Part shown: one piece after another, positions 1 through 6,169 of the stretch
How positions within the stretch are numbered: position 1 is the first letter of the stretch
Layout: each line of letters opens with the position of its first letter
DNA from: JBGSUE01 sp041753515
GTDB lineage: Bacteria > Patescibacteriota > Microgenomatia > UBA10105 > UBA927
DNA length: 25,994 nt
Reading direction: 5' to 3'
Assembly: GCA_041753515.1 (NCBI GenBank)
Contig: JBGSUE010000041.1
Coordinates: 1 to 25,994, forward strand
The notes under the pieces: generated by a model
Database searches by the model: none
What the model was told of the DNA's origin: nothing
Seen by the model: the letters and a program-made list of their open reading frames with translations, nothing else
Made by a program: the position numbers and the translations under genes

Positions 1-294
1 AAAGAAGGAAAAAAAGCCGGAAAACTTGTCAAGGATCGGGGTGTTGATCTGATCGGTACGATTCAGGAACGACTGGAGGATCTTAAAGATAAAGGCAGGG
101 AGCTGGCTAAACAGGGAGAAGACCTGAAAAGTGAAGTGAAAGATGCGATGACGGGAAAAAAAGAAAAATTAACGGATGAAGCAAAATCAAAAATCGATTC
201 TGTCCTTGCACACATCGAAGAAATCCAGGAGCGGGGACGGGCTGCTACTGCCAGTATACGGAAAGAGTTTAAAAATTTACCCAAGAAGACGTAA
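1..294 (+). CDS. C-terminal part of a charged helical (YtxH-like) protein
   Basis: An open frame enters from the left edge and ends at TAA 292-294, giving the last 97 residues of a protein whose start lies outside the window. The visible part is almost entirely Lys/Glu/Asp/Arg with regularly spaced Leu, Ile and Val and few aromatics or prolines, as expected for a long amphipathic helix or coiled coil. Bacterial YtxH/gas-vesicle-like envelope stress proteins have this kind of tail after an N-terminal membrane helix, but that helix would be outside the window, so the family is a guess. The 3' end overlaps the convergent phosphatase-like gene by 18 bp. Coding status is secure from the uninterrupted frame; function is not. 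Confidence 0.7.
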   Translation, partial: KEGKKAGKLVKDRGVDLIGTIQERLEDLKDKGRELAKQGEDLKSEVKDAMTGKKEKLTDEAKSKIDSVLAHIEEIQERGRAATASIRKEFKNLPKKT

Positions 295-759
295 TTTTTC
301 CACAAGTTCATCCACGTTTTTGCGTATTTTTTCAAACGATGCTTCACTTTGCCTGATGATCTCTTTTTCTTTTTCATCATAAATACGTCCATCATCAATA
401 TGCATATCCTCAATGTCCCAGACATCAAATTTTTTCGGTACTCTTTCATAAATATTTTTATGTGCATGCAGTACTTCCTGATGCATAAAGATATGATGGT
501 CGGGTCCCATGATATGCAGGAGATTTGTCTGGGTTGATGAGTGTGATATATATTCAATAATGTCAAATTTACGTGCAAGGCGTAGTGCATACCAGCAAAT
601 CGGCCCGTTTCCTGCTTTATGAAAATCCGCATGGATACCACTGGATGAGGTTATAATTCCAGGTAAATTTTTCGACCGCAGATACGTTTCTGCCAACCGG
701 CTCCTGTATGCATTCCCGATGCAGATGAAGTGTATGTGATATGGTTTTTTGTTGGACAT
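277..759 (-). CDS. low-molecular-weight protein tyrosine phosphatase-like protein
   Basis: The 160-residue protein opens with the P-loop of the low-molecular-weight phosphatase/arsenate reductase fold: Cys13-x5-Arg19-Ser20 (CIGNAYRS) followed by LAE, close to the family pattern CxGNxxRSxxAE. A WDIED stretch at residues 114-118 sits where family members carry the WDIPDP-type loop with the general-acid Asp. Length fits the family (about 140-160). The expected reaction is hydrolysis of a phosphotyrosine or similar phosphoester in the cytoplasm; the substrate is unknown. The second half is rich in His and Met. The gene stands alone, divergent from the aminotransferase, with a TATAAT box 6 nt before its ATG, so its message is probably leaderless. 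Confidence 0.72.
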   Translation of the reverse strand: MSNKKPYHIHFICIGNAYRSRLAETYLRSKNLPGIITSSSGIHADFHKAGNGPICWYALRLARKFDIIEYISHSSTQTNLLHIMGPDHHIFMHQEVLHAHKNIYERVPKKFDVWDIEDMHIDDGRIYDEKEKEIIRQSEASFEKIRKNVDELVEKLRLLG

Positions 760-765
760 ATTACT

Positions 766-771
766 ATTATA
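766..771 (-). promoter_or_regulatory. -10 box of a leaderless promoter for the phosphatase-like gene
   Basis: On the minus strand TATAAT is preceded by TGA and followed by only 6 nt before the ATG at 759. Bacterial transcription usually starts 6-8 nt after this hexamer, so the transcript should begin at or next to the start codon, leaving no room for a Shine-Dalgarno site. No convincing -35 was picked. Confidence 0.6.
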
Positions 772-786
772 TCATGCAGATAACAA

Positions 787-1854
787 ATGAGTGAGGTGTA
801 TAATACGGATTACATGGTTTTAAAAAATTCTAAACCGAGAAATCCAATTCGATTGTTCTGGGGAGAAAATTATTCGCCTAAGCCTTCGGTGGTTAAAAAA
901 GCAATTGAAAGAGCAGTGAAAAAAAGCATAGAGTCTATTCATTTGTATCCAGGAAGTCTGTATGACGATGCGGTACGTGTAGTTGCCGAACGGGAAAATG
1001 TATCAAAAGATCAGATTGTCTTTGGGCATGGTGTGGAAGGGTTGATTCATACGATCTATGATGCGTTTTTAGGTGCCGATAAAACCGGCGGCATGTTTGA
1101 CCCGTCTTTTTTTGTGTTTGAGAATAATCTGAATCGATGCCGTGCCGTACGGTATCCATGCCGATACGACGGAAAAGTCAATATAAATAATTTTCTGAAA
1201 ACCATAAAGGATACGGATGTTTTTTATCTGGCCAGCCCCAACACAGCAACAGGAAATTATCTTCTTGAGCATGACGAAATTGAATATGTACTGAAAAACT
1301 ATTCTGGTCTGTTTGTAGTCGATGAATGTTATTTCGGCATAGGACCAATGAGTGTCGTTGATCTGTTACCGAAATTCGACAATCTGCTGATTTTAAGAAG
1401 TCTTACTAAAGTCATGGGGATGCCGGCGCTGCGTCTTGGGTTTGCAATGGGCAATAAACCGGTTATAGATAAACTTAAATATCATCTGACGGATATAGAA
1501 CTCGATCCGATAAATTCTTTTTCCTTGAACATATTTATGGCAGTGTATCCGTATTTTGATCTTCTGGTGGAAAATACAAACCGGTTTTTTGCGAGGTTTT
1601 ATGATTTTATGTCAGAAAGATTTCCTGAGGACCGTATTATAAAAACATACACGACGTTTTATTTTTTTGATATAACCCGGTATAAGGTGCACAGGGAAGA
1701 TGTGGCAAATTATATGAATGCCCATGGATACGAGTTCTCGAGCAGTACTCTGACAGAGTGTCCAAAAGGCAAATATCCACAATTTGTAGAAATCACTCCG
1801 CCTCCACGGGAATATTGGCCTGATTTTGTAGATCAATTACAACACTGTTTATGA
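787..1854 (+). CDS. fold-type I PLP aminotransferase, histidinol-phosphate aminotransferase-like
   Basis: The 355-residue protein has the class I/II aminotransferase layout: SPNTATGN around residues 150-157 (the N-P-x-x-x-G cofactor region, Asn152), VVDECYFG with Asp179 and Tyr182 for the PLP ring nitrogen and phenol oxygen, RSLTKVMG with the Schiff-base Lys208, and RLGF with Arg216. Length and motif spacing match HisC/CobD-type enzymes, which move an amino group between glutamate and a small substrate. No other his genes are nearby, so a biosynthetic role in histidine is not supported. It overlaps the following methyltransferase by 4 bp (ATGA), implying one translationally coupled unit. The cytoplasmic substrate is unknown; a ring- or phosphate-bearing amine is possible. 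Confidence 0.82.
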   Translation: MSEVYNTDYMVLKNSKPRNPIRLFWGENYSPKPSVVKKAIERAVKKSIESIHLYPGSLYDDAVRVVAERENVSKDQIVFGHGVEGLIHTIYDAFLGADKTGGMFDPSFFVFENNLNRCRAVRYPCRYDGKVNINNFLKTIKDTDVFYLASPNTATGNYLLEHDEIEYVLKNYSGLFVVDECYFGIGPMSVVDLLPKFDNLLILRSLTKVMGMPALRLGFAMGNKPVIDKLKYHLTDIELDPINSFSLNIFMAVYPYFDLLVENTNRFFARFYDFMSERFPEDRIIKTYTTFYFFDITRYKVHREDVANYMNAHGYEFSSSTLTECPKGKYPQFVEITPPPREYWPDFVDQLQHCL

Positions 1855-2564
1855 AAAAGATTTCCTGGGACAGTTTTCAGACAAGAAAATATGTGTCGGA
1901 TAATTATGAAACAATCCATGATGAGGATAAACACATTATCGATATTCTTATCCCGTATATTTCTTCAAATAGTTCTGAAATCGGATCTGTGATTGATGTT
2001 GGGTGCGGACCGAACCTGTATCCGACACTATTGGTATTGCCGTATGCATCACACGTCGATTTAGTTGATATTAGCCGTTCAAATACTGAGTACGTAACTT
2101 TGCAGATACACTCTCCCGATGAGCCTTGGATAAGTTTCTGGAAATATTTCCAAACAAAAGATACTGCATATGTAAATTGTGATTTAGGAAAACATATAAA
2201 CCATATTGTTCATCCAATCCAAAATTCGATATTTGATTTGAGGGAATCTGCTTATGATTCAGCATTCATGTTTTTTGTTGCAGAGTCAATGTCTGATAAA
2301 TATGCAGTATTTGAGAAAGCCTGTCGAAAATTTTGCAGGTCAGTAAAAAGTGGCGGATTGCTCATTGCGGCATTTATGGAGCATTCAGAAGGGTATGAAG
2401 TAAATGATATTTCATATCCGGCGGTTTCTATCGGAAAAGAAGATCTTGAAAAGGTTTTCAATCCGATTGTTACGCACCTGAAAATCCATCACATACCGAA
2501 AGCACAGCCTCCTCTGCGCTCCGGCTACTCCGGCATGCTCCTCCTTACAGCCAGGAGAAGATAA
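1851..2564 (+). CDS. class I SAM-dependent methyltransferase, NNMT/PNMT-like
   Basis: The 237-residue protein carries the SAM-binding motif I VIDVGCGPN at residues 47-55, then VDLVDIS (acidic residue after strand 2). Its centre has an FVAESMSD segment resembling actinobacterial relatives of the nicotinamide/phenylethanolamine N-methyltransferase family, and SGGLLIAAFME follows as a late strand. This suggests small-molecule N-methylation, but the family call is from memory of motif style and remains inference. It begins inside the stop codon of the aminotransferase (ATGA overlap), so the two should be co-expressed and may act in sequence on one amine. It converges with the EamA transporter gene with a 10-bp gap. 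Confidence 0.75.
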   Translation: MKKISWDSFQTRKYVSDNYETIHDEDKHIIDILIPYISSNSSEIGSVIDVGCGPNLYPTLLVLPYASHVDLVDISRSNTEYVTLQIHSPDEPWISFWKYFQTKDTAYVNCDLGKHINHIVHPIQNSIFDLRESAYDSAFMFFVAESMSDKYAVFEKACRKFCRSVKSGGLLIAAFMEHSEGYEVNDISYPAVSIGKEDLEKVFNPIVTHLKIHHIPKAQPPLRSGYSGMLLLTARRR

Positions 2565-2574
2565 CATAATGAAA

Positions 2575-3486
2575 TTATTCTTTCGGGAGAATGCGGTTGG
2601 CGAGAATGACGCTTCCGATGACTATACTGGCCCCGATGATTTCCGGGAGGGAAATGATTTCATGGTATAAGAAATATCCGGCGATGAGTGAAAAGATATT
2701 TTCAAGAAGAAGTATCTGGCTGCCGATGACAGCATCTAGATGTTTGAAAGCATACGTTTCTGCAAAGTTGGCAACAATATTCATGCCGGCTCCGATTGCA
2801 AGTCCCAATATGACGAGGGGATCTGAAAATACCGAAAGCTGAAATGTCTCCCCTTTAAGTTGTGCGATGATAAAACCGGACACTGCTGCAATAATCATCA
2901 CAGTAATCGTAATTTCGCTATTGTTCAGGTGATCGCTCAACATTTTTCGTCCTACATAAAATACTGCCATAGTTGCTGCCGCAAGGAGAGTGTAAAATTC
3001 GCCGATCCCAAAAGTGTCCAGACGCGGAATGATGGATTTTGATCCGACGATTGCGATGCCCACAAGGGAGAGACACAAGAGAAGTACAAGCTTGACATCG
3101 ATAGGTTTTTTTAAGAAGAAAAATGCATAGATATAAGAAAAAAATGGAACACTGGCAAATATGACGGATGTATTGACGAGTTTGGCGTTCAATACACCGA
3201 CCGTAATAAAATATACTCCAATAGAAAATCCCACCGTTCCCATACAAAGAAGTATGAGCCGGTCGCGGATTGGTGTAGCTCGAATATGTTTCAGTGATAA
3301 CTTTTTCCTGAAAAGGAGTATAGCTATAATAGTACCGAGTCCAACTCTCATGTATACCTGTGTCATATCCTGAAAACCGGTACTGAGCAGTCGGGAGCTG
3401 ATTTGCAACAAAGTATAACCTGCAGAGACAAGTACTAGTAGGGAAACGGCAACTGTGTACTTGTCAAAACGCCGGATTTTATCCAT
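2575..3486 (-). CDS. EamA/DMT-family transporter
   Basis: The 303-residue protein is strongly hydrophobic, with about ten predicted membrane segments arranged as two similar five-helix halves, as in the drug/metabolite transporter superfamily (EamA fold). Family members export amino acids, metabolites or drugs across the inner membrane. It ends 10 bp from the end of the methyltransferase gene, so an export role for a product of that pair is possible but only positional. A TATAAT box 7 nt upstream of the ATG predicts a leaderless transcript, and that promoter overlaps the promoter of the divergent zinc-ribbon gene. Confidence 0.85.
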   Translation of the reverse strand: MDKIRRFDKYTVAVSLLVLVSAGYTLLQISSRLLSTGFQDMTQVYMRVGLGTIIAILLFRKKLSLKHIRATPIRDRLILLCMGTVGFSIGVYFITVGVLNAKLVNTSVIFASVPFFSYIYAFFFLKKPIDVKLVLLLCLSLVGIAIVGSKSIIPRLDTFGIGEFYTLLAAATMAVFYVGRKMLSDHLNNSEITITVMIIAAVSGFIIAQLKGETFQLSVFSDPLVILGLAIGAGMNIVANFAETYAFKHLDAVIGSQILLLENIFSLIAGYFLYHEIISLPEIIGASIVIGSVILANRILPKE

Positions 3487-3499
3487 AATGGCTATTATA
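3461..3499. promoter_or_regulatory. overlapping divergent leaderless promoters
   Basis: Only 12 bp separate the two divergent starts. On the plus strand TTGTCA (3461-3466), a 17-bp spacer and CATAAT (3484-3489) end 9 nt before the zinc-ribbon ATG, and this promoter lies inside the 5' coding end of the transporter gene. On the minus strand TATAAT (3499 to 3494) lies 7 nt before the transporter ATG and covers the first base of the other gene. Both mRNAs should start at or within a few nucleotides of their ATG, and the two polymerases should exclude one another. Confidence 0.6.
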
Positions 3500-4017
3500 T
3501 GAATAAAACTGATAAACCGAAAGACGAAAATACATGCCCGAAGTGCGGGAAGCCGTTGGGGGAAATAGTTGAGACAAAAACAGGAAGAAAACTCAGGCGT
3601 TGCAGCGGGGGTTCATGGAACGCACAATCGCGGCAAACTGAAGGGTGCGAGTATGTTCTCTGGTTGCCGTTTGAGCCGGAAACACTTGATGAGGCGTGCC
3701 CCAAGTGCGGGAAGCCTTTGGTTATCACCATGACGCGCTTCGGCAAAAAGATGAAAAAATGTTCCACGGGCGGTTGGGACAGCACGGCAAAAAAACCCAC
3801 AGGATGCGATTATGTGCAGTGGCTGACGGGTACCAGTGAACCATTGAAAGAAGAGTGCCCTGAGTGCGGATCCCCGCTGGTCCTCTATACCACAACAAAC
3901 GGTAAAAAGATGAAAAAATGTTCAACCGCAGGGTGGGATAAAGTCAACAAGGTGGCAACAGGATGTACATACGTTTACTGGCTGGCTCCCGGCGAAGAAG
4001 CGCTCATCACTCCTTAA
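3499..4017 (+). CDS. stand-alone triple zinc-ribbon protein (topoisomerase C-terminal type)
   Basis: The 172-residue protein is three tandem repeats of about 44-53 residues (13-56, 67-110, 120-163). Each has four cysteines in nearly identical spacing: Cys-x2-Cys, then 17-18 residues, Cys, 14 residues, Cys (13/16/35/50, 67/70/88/103, 120/123/141/156). Each repeat reads roughly CPxCGxPL ... KKCSTxGWD ... TGCxYVxWL, ending in a conserved aromatic pair. This is the zf-C4 ribbon found at the C-terminus of bacterial topoisomerase I, where it contacts single-stranded DNA or RNA polymerase. Here no catalytic domain is attached, so the protein is probably a nucleic-acid-binding accessory. It overlaps the convergent methyltransferase by 11 bp. 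Confidence 0.75.
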   Translation: MNKTDKPKDENTCPKCGKPLGEIVETKTGRKLRRCSGGSWNAQSRQTEGCEYVLWLPFEPETLDEACPKCGKPLVITMTRFGKKMKKCSTGGWDSTAKKPTGCDYVQWLTGTSEPLKEECPECGSPLVLYTTTNGKKMKKCSTAGWDKVNKVATGCTYVYWLAPGEEALITP

Positions 4018-4891
4018 GCCACCGCGTGAATACACCGCATGGTAGAAGCCGCCCTCCAGCGCTTTCACGAATTGTAAGTTCGCCAAATTCCACTGTACCG
4101 ACGTGTATCAAGTCTGATAGTGCATTGGCAAGCGAAAAGGGAGACAGATCAGATGTATAGACATTTATCAGAAACAGAGCCGGATTTTTGGATAGAACGC
4201 TATGAGCGGCAGTCATGAGTTTTGGAAGGTCTTTTTCCAGTTTGAATACTTCGCCTTTTGCGCCCCGCCCGAACCGCGGAGGATCCATGATGATGCCGTC
4301 ATATGTATTGCCCCGTCGTGCTTCACGTTTCAAGAATGCATATACGTCATCTTCTATAAATCGGACATGGTTCGTATGAAGCTCTGAAGCCAAAATATTT
4401 TTTTTTGCCCATTCTATCGCGCCGCGTGAACTGTCTACATGTGTCACGTGAGCGTTTACTGAAATTGCCGCCATCGTCGCACCACCAGTATACGCAAACA
4501 GATTGAGAATTTTCAGATTTGATTTCGAAATTCGTAATTGGTAATTGGTAATTTTTTTTTGAAGCCACTCCCAATTGGAAACCTGTTCTGGAAAAACGCC
4601 GATGTGTTTAAAATCCATCGGGCGCAGAGTAAATACCAGACGACCAAATGAGGTGCGCCAGTTTTGAGGTGGATTGTTCCTGATTTTCCAGTGTCCCTCT
4701 GTTTTGGATGTACGGATATAGTGTGCATCGACAGTACTCCACAGGTGAGGCATGTGTTTTTGCCAGATGATACGAGGATCCGGACGGATAATGGTGTATC
4801 CACCTATTTTTTCCAATTTTTCCCCGTCTCCGGAATCAATCAGTTCATAGCTTTGTGACGGTTCGGTTGCCAAAACAAGGGGAGTTTCCAT
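4007..4891 (-). CDS. COG1092-type SAM-dependent (rRNA/RNA) methyltransferase
   Basis: The 294-residue protein has SAM motif I NLFAYTGGATM at about 130-140, VTHVDSSRGAIEWAKKN after it, an IEDDVYAF segment, and the catalytic-region motif MDPPRFGRG at about 201-209. The C-terminus reads GRLLPCGVFTRW. This is the pattern of the RlmI/RlmK C-terminal methyltransferase family, although no N-terminal PUA or THUMP domain is present, so it is the short version. A likely substrate is an rRNA base, but that is not shown. Residues 113-124 just before motif I are encoded by the simple repeat TAATTGG and look like an expansion. A TATAAT box lies 6 nt before the ATG, implying a leaderless message. Confidence 0.82.
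   Translation of the reverse strand: METPLVLATEPSQSYELIDSGDGEKLEKIGGYTIIRPDPRIIWQKHMPHLWSTVDAHYIRTSKTEGHWKIRNNPPQNWRTSFGRLVFTLRPMDFKHIGVFPEQVSNWEWLQKKITNYQLRISKSNLKILNLFAYTGGATMAAISVNAHVTHVDSSRGAIEWAKKNILASELHTNHVRFIEDDVYAFLKREARRGNTYDGIIMDPPRFGRGAKGEVFKLEKDLPKLMTAAHSVLSKNPALFLINVYTSDLSPFSLANALSDLIHVGTVEFGELTIRESAGGRLLPCGVFTRWLKE
4535..4552. repeat. in-gene TAATTGG heptamer repeat
   Basis: TAATTGG occurs twice in tandem and a third partial copy runs into a T-tract. It lies in the methyltransferase gene and on the coding strand gives the ITNYQLRIS-like segment immediately N-terminal to SAM motif I. A related CCCATTA-type heptamer array sits at 24556-24583. Confidence 0.7.
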
Positions 4892-4897
4892 GCGCGC

Positions 4898-4903
4898 ATT
4901 ATA
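4898..4903 (-). promoter_or_regulatory. -10 box of a leaderless promoter for the COG1092-type methyltransferase
   Basis: TATAAT on the minus strand is followed by a 6-nt GCGCGC spacer and then the ATG at 4891, so transcription should begin at the start codon. Confidence 0.6.
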
Positions 4904-4906
4904 CCA

Positions 4907-5110
4907 TCACTTTGTTTTCTGTGTTGCAGCCCACACATGTCCGATTGCTGCCATTAATAAAAATAACAGGCCCCATCTGACGGGGTGGACTCCTGCCACC
5001 GGGTACGTCAGCAAAAATCCGATGCCGATGCCTCCCAGAAGATGAACGAACGCATTCTGATCGGGATGTTTGGAAAAAAATTTCATGGAATTGGTTATAT
5101 ATTTATCCAT
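4907..5110 (-). CDS. small two-helix membrane protein
   Basis: A 67-residue protein of unknown function. After a short polar N-terminus there are two hydrophobic stretches, roughly FVHLLGGIGIGFLLTYPV (residues 22-40) and WGLLFLLMAAIGHVWAA (46-62), with a short Lys-rich end, so a helical hairpin in the inner membrane is likely. The start at 5110 is chosen because a strong Shine-Dalgarno GGAGGTGA sits a few bases upstream; a GTG three codons further upstream lies inside that ribosome-binding site and is unlikely. It is divergent from the PIG-L gene. Unlike most neighbours it has a real leader, including a strong hairpin. Confidence 0.65.
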   Translation of the reverse strand: MDKYITNSMKFFSKHPDQNAFVHLLGGIGIGFLLTYPVAGVHPVRWGLLFLLMAAIGHVWAATQKTK

Positions 5111-5115
5111 TAAAA

Positions 5116-5123
5116 TCACCTCC
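5116..5123 (-). promoter_or_regulatory. strong Shine-Dalgarno site for the small membrane protein
   Basis: GGAGGTGA on the minus strand ends 5 nt before the ATG at 5110. It decides the start and contrasts with the leaderless genes around it. A TATACT box just upstream (5136 to 5131) is a candidate -10. Confidence 0.7.
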
Positions 5124-5135
5124 TATATTTAGTAT

Positions 5136-5176
5136 ATACTAAAAAAACTCAAGTTTGTATGTAGTTTTTTCAGTAT
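5136..5176. other. strong hairpin in a divergent intergenic region
   Basis: Arms 5136-5149 and 5163-5176 pair over 14 positions with one mismatch (core AAAAAACT / AGTTTTTT) around a 13-nt loop. It lies between divergent genes, so it is not an ordinary 3' terminator; on the minus strand it sits in the leader region of the small membrane protein, where its U-rich 3' arm could attenuate transcription. Confidence 0.55.
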
Positions 5177-5179
5177 CCA

Positions 5180-5244
5180 CCCATCTAATCAGCTTTTTCG
5201 CCACGCACCGTATGGTGCATGGCTGCAAACCTGAGTAAGATGGG
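5180..5244. other. long imperfect inverted repeat upstream of the PIG-L gene
   Basis: Outer arms CCCATCT (5180-5186) and AGATGGG (5238-5244) enclose further pairing (TCAGC with GCTG) and a central hairpin GCACC-GTAT-GGTGC flanked by CCA/TGG at 5201-5222. The right arm reaches to within 2 bp of the PIG-L -10 box. It could be an operator, an RNA structure read from the minus strand, or a small palindromic repeat. Confidence 0.5.
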
Positions 5245-5246
5245 TA

Positions 5247-5252
5247 TATAAT
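5247..5252 (+). promoter_or_regulatory. -10 box of the PIG-L gene promoter
   Basis: TATAAT ends 8 nt before the ATG at 5261, so the transcript has at most one or two untranslated bases. No strong -35 is visible. Confidence 0.55.
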
Positions 5253-5260
5253 ACACAGGT

Positions 5261-6121
5261 ATGAAAACAATGGTCTTGTCGTTTGCCCATCCCGACGATG
5301 AAGCATATAACACAGGAATCCTCTGTGCAAAATATTCAGTATCGGGTTGGCATATTCATCTGTTGATAGCCACATTGGGACAGCATGGCACTTCGGACGG
5401 GATACTTCCTGATCAACTTGGAGTTGTACGGTCAAAGGAGTTGGATGTATCTTCAAAAATACTTGGAATCGAAAAAATTCACCAGTTTGGGTACATGGAT
5501 GGAATGCTCAAGGATGTTGAGTCGGGAGAACTTGAGGATAAGATCCATAAAAAACTTCTGGAATTATCTCCTGATATCGTCGTGACGTTTGATGCTAAGG
5601 GTATTACAAATCATCCGGATCACATCAAAATGTCATTTGCCACCACGTATGCGTTTCAAAGATATTCAGCGGATGTGGCCGATACAAGGAATTTTATCCG
5701 TGATGTGAATGAAAAGCGGCCGGTGAAAATCCGGCATTTTGCCGCGATGCATAAGTTTGCACTCAAACAGGAGCAGTTTTCGGATATCGTTGAAACCCCT
5801 GTCGAGCCCAAACTGTATTATGCGACAATTCCGCAGTCATCGCTTCAGTATATGCAGAAGATAAATCTTGAAGAAAAAGAGTCATTCGGTAAACCTATGA
5901 CGGGTACGGACGATAAATATATCACGACAGTCATTGAAGGATCGAGATTTATGAATAAAAAAATTAAAGCATTACGCGCACACGAGTCGCAGATTTCCGA
6001 TATTGATGCCTGGATAGATCCGAAAAATCCGCTTCTTCAAAAGGAATTTTTTATCCTGCGGATGGTAGGACGATCGGAAGTGTACATGGGAAAACAGGAC
6101 AGAGTATCAAATAAACTGTAA
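5261..6121 (+). CDS. PIG-L/LmbE-family N-deacetylase
   Basis: The 286-residue protein begins with the zinc-binding motif AHPDDE at residues 9-14 and has the matching HPDH motif at 118-121, the signature of the LmbE/PIG-L fold. These are zinc hydrolases that remove acetyl groups from N-acetylglucosamine-type sugars or related conjugates such as GlcNAc-Ins, GlcNAc-malate or antibiotic precursors. No signal peptide is present, so it acts in the cytoplasm. Its C-terminus (FILRMVGRSEVY) resembles small bacterial members. No glycosyltransferase or thiol-biosynthesis gene is adjacent, so the substrate cannot be named. The next gene, the SUF regulator, has its own promoter. Confidence 0.85.
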   Translation: MKTMVLSFAHPDDEAYNTGILCAKYSVSGWHIHLLIATLGQHGTSDGILPDQLGVVRSKELDVSSKILGIEKIHQFGYMDGMLKDVESGELEDKIHKKLLELSPDIVVTFDAKGITNHPDHIKMSFATTYAFQRYSADVADTRNFIRDVNEKRPVKIRHFAAMHKFALKQEQFSDIVETPVEPKLYYATIPQSSLQYMQKINLEEKESFGKPMTGTDDKYITTVIEGSRFMNKKIKALRAHESQISDIDAWIDPKNPLLQKEFFILRMVGRSEVYMGKQDRVSNKL

Positions 6122-6130
6122 TCATGTCTC

Positions 6131-6159
6131 TTGACCTCACAAACTGATACCTGTATAGT
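6131..6159 (+). promoter_or_regulatory. sigma70-type promoter of the SUF operon
   Basis: TTGACC (6131-6136), an exact 17-bp spacer and TATAGT (6154-6159). Transcription is expected around 6165-6168, a few bases before the ATG at 6170, so the first gene is nearly leaderless. A TTG codon at 6131 that could extend the ORF is part of the -35 box. Confidence 0.75.
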
Positions 6160-6166
6160 ATCAGTT
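6142..6166. promoter_or_regulatory. probable operator of the Rrf2-family regulator
   Basis: A perfect inverted repeat, AACTGATAC-N7-GTATCAGTT, 25 bp long, fills the spacer, the -10 box and the start region of the SUF promoter. Rrf2/IscR-type dimers bind sites of about this size, and autoregulation by the first operon gene is usual, so this is most likely its own site. Binding would block RNA polymerase. Confidence 0.72.
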
Positions 6167-6169
6167 AAT

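Noticed and set aside
63..641. 192-residue antisense ORF
   Set aside because: It lies across two better supported genes in other frames, has no recognisable motif and looks like a shadow frame.
6131..6169. Longer Rrf2 protein starting at TTG 6131
   Set aside because: That codon is the -35 box, and the extension would span the operator and -10; family members begin at the ATG 6170 equivalent.
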